Below are positions 57,420-64,000 of a stretch of DNA of 64,000 nucleotides, in pieces. The notes below the pieces were generated by a model. It was not told the origin of the DNA, ran no database searches, and saw only the letters and a list, made by a program, of their open reading frames with translations. Each line of letters opens with the position of its first letter. The stretch's first letter is position 1. This DNA comes from Epiperipatus broadwayi (taxonomy: Eukaryota > Onychophora > Udeonychophora > Euonychophora > Peripatidae). The position numbers and the translations under genes are program-made. The DNA is taken from assembly GCA_028023455.1 (NCBI GenBank), contig JAQFVV010012423.1:6986269-7050268 (forward strand). The letters are read 5' to 3'.

Positions 57420-60400
57420 AAAAATGATATGTGCATACACGTATTGTTTAGAAGCGATTCACTTTATTTTGTTATTTTAAGTTGATAATGTAAATTAAAG
57501 ATAAAAAATAAAATAAAAATACTTATTACAAAACAATGAATAAAAATCATTCCAACAAATTCAGATATAAAATAAAAGTAAATATAATATTGAAAACAAA
57601 TCGAAAGCCAAAGCAATTGTTAATATTCTATTGTGTATATTTATTTTTAAAAGTTATATTCATACATTTTTTTATTTTTTATAAATACTTATAATATTAT
57701 TTACTTACTGAGAATAACTGACAAAAGGTATTACAGAAAGACAGTGAGTGTAAAGAATGAAAAAACAAATGTTATAAGTGTCATATATTTCGTCTTTTAA
57801 CAAAAGTGCTATGAAAAAATAATCTAATGATTAGTTACTAGTGAGATTCGAACAACTGAAGTGACAGGTTAAGATTCAATTCAGGATCCTGTCACTACGC
57901 AAAGTAAAATATATATATAGAAAAGTTTATATTTCAAAATAAGGTGTTCAAATTTACTTATAATTTTTTTAGATCGATGATGATTGCTTAACATAACAAT
58001 AAAAGCATAAATATAAAGGAACATGATTATTTTTAAAACATTATTTATGAAAAAACAACTTAATGAAACACACACTGAACCACAGCTTAATAGTTTCAAC
58101 TCGGGCAATAAAATATTAATTATGATTTATATGTTTTGTATATCTACCATTAAATAATTTGACAGGCATACATACAAATAAATTTTCGAGGGAAAAAACC
58201 TCTAAAGTACTAGGCCTAGATTAATTTAATTTAATTGTTTTTGTTACTACTGACAGCTTATTCTTCAGCGTGTTAAAGCGCTTATATATACTATTAAAAT
58301 TTAAAATATACAGAATATTAATATATTTACTAACTATTTCATTTAAAAGTATATTAAAGTACATTTTTAAAGACATTGATAAACAAACTTATGAGCGACC
58401 TTAACAATTCCGCAAGTTTAAATGATGTAATTTTATTTACCAATTCATATTTACTGATTAATAAATATATGATTATCTTGAATGATAAAATTTCATACCT
58501 GTAGATAACATAAATAAGCGGAATTCATCATACCTGAGTCTGAGATATTTACTAATTTAAATTTTATTGAAATTAGTTGCAATCTATTATCTCCACTTAT
58601 AAAGTATTCTCTCTATATATATATATATGTGTGTGTATACTTCTATTTTGCCTGTTTCTTAACAAAATGCCAATCAGAGTAAATTGTCAATATTAGATTT
58701 GAAGATATGATAACTAAAAGATTATTTTTTTAAATAGAAAACTCCATATATGTAGTTGAAAAGTATTTTGTTTATTTATAGATTGCATTTAAATTCTTTC
58801 TAAAAAATATGCTAACCAATTGCTTTTCTCCACTATTAATTTTGAAGTTGACCAGAAATTTTTACATAAAAGTACAGGTCACTAATGAAAAAGTCAGCAA
58901 CTGATGTTTCTGTAAGATCACAACATAATTTCTTCAGGACGTGCTTTTTTAAATTGTAAGGATGTATATAGTATTTCAAATCTTTATTTCTTTTTCTTCT
59001 TTTTATTTTTAAAGTCAATTGTTTGAGAGATATGAAAATAAGTTTTCTCTTCTAAATTTTTTTTTTTTGCAATCGGCATTTAATTTTTCCAATTTATATC
59101 TTTTATTCATAGCAGCTAATGGACTTTTTAAAAATTTCTAGTCTCTCTTAACAATTTCAGTCATATTGATTAATTTTCACAATACATATTTCACTGAAAC
59201 TGACATCATGTTTTGTAAATTTAATGTGTGAATAAATGATCTATATATATTATGTATATAAGCTCAATTCTAATATATGTGTATTTATGGAAAGTAGTTG
59301 TAAGGTTTAATCAAAATAAAATTCAGATCAAAAATAATTAATATTTAGGCTTTTTTTTTATATCTGATTTGTATTTCTGTGATTTAATAAGTTTTAAAAA
59401 TAAAATAGTTATTTAATTTTTTAAAAAAATCTTGAAATTATATCTTTATTATGTAAAGCATTTACACATATAATAAACATAGCGGGATAGTTATCTACAA
59501 CCAGTTGGATGATATACAGTATTTTTAAAACAATTGTCTAATTGGGAATATTTAATCTCATATACCCACATACATCTATATATAACTTTAAAGAGTTTCA
59601 AAAATTATTGTAGAAACTGTATGCAGTACTGTACATAGTTGATGTACATACAATGTAAATTGTTTCATTTTTGGAGAAAATTACTCATTTTAATATTTGG
59701 CCTTATGTAAGAACTATTAATCCTCATCATCTCCATATATGTAATTATACTGCTGTTTCTTATATAGAGAAAGTATGAAGAATATTAAATATAATCTTAA
59801 TGCATTTTCTGTGCAGAGTATCCTTTTCAAAGATAATGATACTGAAATTTACATTTAAGTTTTAAATGTTACTCTGCACACTTAAAAAGCAGTAATATAA
59901 TTGATATAAGTAATTACATTTCGAAGACAAGAGTTTTTTCATAAAATTATTACTCCTCATATATAAATAAAAATAATAATGAGTATAACAGTGATAATAT
60001 ATTATAAAAAGTATTACAATTTGCAGAAGTACTTTCAGATAATGACTTAACCTTCTTCAACTCATTTTTATTATGATATTTATTACATAACAGACATTTT
60101 ATTTTATTTAATTATAAATATAAGATAATGTCTCTATGTGATAATATTCGATCATAACTGATGATAGTTTGCCATTAGTTGCTATTTTCCCCAAAAATAT
60201 TTTATTCTAGAATCTCAATATTCAGTTACTTTTTAAAAACCATTTATATCATTAAGCTCCAATATATAATATGTGAATTGAATAATTTCTCAATTTAAAA
60301 CAAATAATTCCATAAAATTTTCTAATTTTGTATGTAATCCATTCAAATGTATTCTAAGTCACCCATGTTACTATTTACCAGAAATAAATGTTTAAAAAAA

Positions 60401-60720
60401 AATTATTATTTTTTAAATGAGATAATTATTTATTTACAAAAACTTTATTTTTAAATAGACTTTTATTATATATATATATATTGTAACATAATTAAAGAGT
60501 TCAAAAGATATAACTAAGTAAATTCAAAAATTAAATGATGATCAAAAGATATAATATCTGAGTAAAGGTTCAAAATATAACACTATCAAGAATTATGGGG
60601 AAATTGTTAATAACCAGTATTGTAACAATGTATTATAACTCAGGTATACAGACAGTAATCTTATCCCCTTTCATTTCTTGGTTTGATGTTAAGTGCATGT
60701 TTAAACAAATACTAAGTGAA
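57420..60720. other. AT-rich non-coding stretch
   Basis: No gene is supportable in 3.3 kb. Contains (TA)n plus (TG)n near 58,615 and (TA)n near 60,465. A tRNA-B-box-like word (GTTCGAATCTCAC on the minus strand at about 57,840-57,853) is present without a foldable tRNA around it. Confidence 0.45.
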
Positions 60721-60721
60721 T

Positions 60722-60816
60722 ATGGTCTAGCAGGGCGCCACTAGATTATCTGAATCTAGACATGGTTATATCCAATAACCTTTCACATGTACCGGGTTTG
60801 AATCCCTTCTTGGTAC
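60722..60816 (+). tRNA. tRNA-like sequence with long variable arm (Leu/Ser-like pseudogene)
   Basis: TGGTCTAGCAGGGCGCCA is an A-box/D-arm-like region. CTAGATT-ATCTG-AATCTAG is an anticodon-arm-like hairpin, though its loop is too short or its stem too long. GGTTAT-ATCC-AATAACC forms a long variable arm, and ACCGGGTTTGAATCCC is a strong B box. The layout is that of a class II tRNA (Leu or Ser). The acceptor stem (TATGG.. with ..TTGGTA) pairs poorly, so it is more likely a pseudogene or SINE head. Confidence 0.5.
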
Positions 60817-60819
60817 TTT

Positions 60820-62110
60820 ATTTATAATAAAATGGAAGATTTTGCTTTTTGAGCCATATCACTATAAGCACTAATATTTAGGTAAAAGTAAAACATCTTT
60901 AAACCAAAGTGGAGTATATTAGACATAAATCATTTCTCAGATCTTAACATAACAAATGTGTTTTAATATTTTATAAGTTCACTAGCTCAGATTATATATA
61001 ACTAATTTAGGATGGCAATTCACTCATCCTTGCATGAAATAGATGATGGGATGTGGTTATAATAATACTAAGAAATCACTAAATATTATAAAATCAATAT
61101 TTATTTATGGCCTTTAAACAGTTAAACAGCTCATTAATTAAAACGTTGATGACGATGATGATGATGATAATAATAACAATAATGACAAGGGTTTCAACTA
61201 CAGCTCTAGGACTAAGCCTAAACATAAAACTAAATTTTATGAAGAAATTCCTAATTATTGCTTAATTTTAGCATATTTACTTATATCTTAAATAACTAAT
61301 ATTCAACCATTGATGATGATGAATAATCACACTTAACAAAGACTACAATTAATGAAATATATACGCCTCGTTTAATAAAACAAACTAATATTTATTACTA
61401 CATTTCTAACATATACATAAAATTTTTTTAGATAAATATGAAAACTGACATGAATAATAATAATAATAATTGGTTATATAACAATCCTCAGATTAATTTT
61501 AAGTTCTTCCCCCTTTCCCTTCAAATGTATTTTGTATTAAGTTGGACGTCACATTGACCATGAAAAGTATTTCAAGACAAAAAAATATTATCTGCTCATT
61601 AACACACATACTTTAAAAATCCAACATGTAAATAGAATGTAAAAAAAAAATGTTAGTAAAATTGAAAGAGCAAGTTTTTAGAAAAGAGTCTTAAATTATT
61701 TTCTCCCCCTCCCTTCCAAGCGCTGAAATCTATACTTAACTTGAAACAAAATAATCCAATATTCTAATACTACTCATTATTCACTCACAATTATACACAT
61801 ATAAAATATCACTATGTATGTGCGTGTTTTATCCCATGATAACAAAATATTATTTAAAACCAAAATAATAATATATTAGTTAAAACTAAAATCATAATAC
61901 CATAAAAAAAAATAAAAAAAAATTGTTTTACATATTAATATTGTAAAATTAATAAACAAATCATTTTATACATTCAAGATCATTTATGAAGCTCAAAGTT
62001 ATTATTAGTAAGACATTCTTGTTTTAATCGATCTGAATAGTCTTTAAAAGTTCTTTAAATAAAAATATACCACTTTATTGCTAAAATGTTTATTAAGACT
62101 GATATCATAA
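60820..62110. other. AT-rich non-coding stretch with trinucleotide tracts
   Basis: Contains (GAT)n/(AAT)n-like tracts at about 61,146-61,185 and 61,455-61,470. No gene recognised. Confidence 0.4.
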
Positions 62111-62112
62111 AG

Positions 62113-62362
62113 AAAATAGATATAAAAAGTCATATTACCGATCTTTTGTTTGTGGCGAATTTCCAAGGGTTCAAACTTGTCTATATTTCTGCAGCTACTA
62201 TGTGGGAACAATCTCTTTCTTGAGGTGTATAACTATTTGATGATGATGACTCTATTGAGGTTATTTGCTTTAGTGGACAATTTGGAAATCATTATATTAA
62301 TTTTTCTTCTCTTCCTGTCAAGCATGTGGATGAAATACAGCAGTTGTTTTCACATTTATAAA
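62113..62362 (+). pseudogene. coding-like segment, unknown protein
   Basis: One plus-strand frame gives ITDLLFVANFQGFKLVYISA, then two closely spaced stops, then a 42-codon run with LFDDDDSIEVICFSGQFGNH, YINFSSLPVKHVDEI and QQLFSHL before another stop. The residue composition (balanced hydrophobics, D, H, G, P) is unlike the Lys/Asn/Ile noise of nearby frames. I do not recognise the family. It could be a transposon-encoded or host pseudogene fragment, or an exon read with errors. Confidence 0.3.
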
Positions 62363-63479
62363 TTTTCTTGAGTTTAAAATCAGTTGTTGTAACAATTAAT
62401 TGGACTTGATGATTAATATTTATCAGTAGATTAATTCATCTTCTTTGAATGCAGGTGAATGCTTTCTTCCTTCTATTAAAAACATCTTATTTATCTGGTC
62501 AGTTGAAAGGTGTAGAATATTATTTTAGACACATCTTTTCTTTCCTATGTGATGTGCAGCTTCCCCAGATGGTCCGGAATCGATGGGACATACATATAAT
62601 TTTTCTAGCAAGCCATTTCTTATATTTTCAACATTCAATTTGATAGTTTAATAATCTGAATCAATCACAATAATAATCTTAATAATAATTCAAAACAGCT
62701 TTTTATATCCAATTTTTAGCTACCTTAACCAATCAGAGATAGCATCACTTGCTATTTTTGGACAAATTTGTTTTAATTAGATCTCTAATTTATTTTCAAC
62801 CAAAGTATTTTTCAACTGAAAAGTTTAATCCTTTTTCCAGACACTTTTGTTTTAAAAAAAAAAATAGACTCAATTCTTATTTCCTTTCTTTTGTTTTTTT
62901 TTCTTTTTAACATCCAGGTAACACTTCAAATCTTTGAGCTTCCTTCTTTAGATCTTGATAAGACAATTTCAAAAATTATAGCTCTGACTCATTATAAGCT
63001 TCCAAAGTGACAATCATTTACAAAAAATTTACTACAAAGATCGATATCTGATTAAACAGATTTCCTCTTTTAACAAAAAAAAATTGTACAAAAAAAATAA
63101 TTTAACAGATTTAATACTTCCTTTTCTTTCAATATTTAGGAAATGTAAAATTTTGTATGTAATGTACACACATCCTTCATTCTTTCAAATCATTCATAAA
63201 CTAACCTTAAATACTATAATTGCTAGCTTAGTAATTATAACCCAATTATTTAATTAAATCTGTAACTTTTAAATCCCACTTATAATTAAAGAAAAGCAAA
63301 ATAAAAGTATAGAATAAGACATTAAAATTGATCAAGCATAGGTTAGTTTTAAAGAAAGTTAAAATGTTTAATATTTGAAATATAAAACAAATAAATAATT
63401 TACACATACATTGCCTATATGTATGCATTATAACTTTGCTTTTTAAAGAAAATTTAAATATTAAATAGTTTAAATGTGT

Positions 63480-63657
63480 GTATTACCTTTCTATCAACAC
63501 ACAAACAAGTAAAGCATGTAATTGTTGACCCATTCTTTCTCTGTTTAAAGCTTTTAGAACTGGACCTTGTAGGGTTTAAACTTGGATGCCCTACAACTTC
63601 CTTTATGGTTATATAAAATTGTGATGATGATTTTTGGTTTACCTTTTCTACATGCAC
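63480..63657 (-). other. possible exon-like segment with splice donor
   Basis: The minus-strand frame reads ..QFYITIKEVVGHPSLNPTRS followed by SSKSFKQRKNGSTIT and CFTCLCVDRK. It is followed at once by AAAG|GTAATA, a reasonable splice donor near 63,487. Downstream of the donor the frame becomes AT-rich noise. No acceptor or neighbouring exon is identified, and the product is not recognised. Chance or a repeat-derived frame remains possible. Confidence 0.25.
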
Positions 63658-64000
63658 ATTACTATAAATTTAGCTAGTGACTAAATTGTAATGGCACAAT
63701 ATATTGGAAAAACAAACTTTCTCTTTAAATTTATCTTTTATTGAGTAGATATTGTATATAAAGCTACACAAACAAATTCTGGAATTTGTGTACAGATTGT
63801 GATATAATTTACTCAAGGCTAGAGATTGGTGAAGGAACATATTACTGAATGCTAGAAGTAAGAATGATTGTAATTTATCAATAGGAAGAATCATCACTTG
63901 GCTAATGTAGAAACTTTCAAATATATAGATATTTAAGTTGAAAATATTATTGTGCAATTTTACACATACATTTATCTTTAGAATGGGGGAAATTATTTTG

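Noticed and set aside
57838-57900. tRNA-like B box GTTCGAATCTCAC on the minus strand
   Set aside because: The T arm does not pair and no D arm or anticodon arm could be folded around it.

Overview
The window is eukaryotic genomic DNA. It is very AT-rich, intron- and repeat-dominated, and packed with decayed transposons. The mix of tRNA-derived SINE fragments, RTE-like and other LINE remnants, mariner and hAT-like remnants, and one FRS2-type gene suggests a mollusc, most likely a coleoid cephalopod such as an octopus. The species is inferred and rests on no diagnostic marker.

Only one convincing host gene is visible. It is a minus-strand 457-codon FRS2/FRS3-like adaptor (10,530-11,903) with an N-myristoylation start, a PTB domain and a tail of docking tyrosines. 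A splice acceptor lies 22 bases upstream of its ATG, so at least one 5' non-coding exon should lie further right. I could not find that exon.

The most structured region is 21.8-29.6 kb. A minus-strand LTR retrotransposon (22,180-29,103) has TG...CA ends, an apparent 4-bp target duplication (ATAT), LTRs of about 2.0 and 1.7 kb, a tRNA-Lys-type primer-binding site and a damaged Gag-like reading frame. No reverse transcriptase or integrase is visible. Between its 5' LTR and the Gag-like region sits an inverted 0.7-kb piece of LTR, joined head-to-head through a perfect 17-bp palindrome centred on the primer-binding site. The 3' part of the internal region also holds a fragment resembling the box A region of 5S rRNA.

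The rest is intergenic or intronic. From left to right: a mariner transposase relic (0.5-0.8 kb); two inverted copies of a repeat with a GAAA-closed hairpin (1.3 and 13.5 kb); a MITE-like palindrome (8.9 kb); several members of one terminal-inverted-repeat family (2.1, 14.2, 37.7, 42.0, 52.8 and 53.2 kb); a GC homopolymer island (16.5 kb); tRNA-like SINE pieces (6, 9, 17-19, 32, 41 and 60 kb); LINE fragments (31, 36, 39, 52, 54 and 56 kb); an hAT-like MITE (35.7 kb); a 540-bp fold-back element (39.7 kb); and a hairpin carrying a hammerhead-like core (54.8 kb). Two 1-kb segments (42.6 and 48.8 kb) appear to be diverged copies of one unidentified repeat. Apart from the gene these elements share no pathway. 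The window reads as a FRS2-like locus embedded in repeat-rich DNA.
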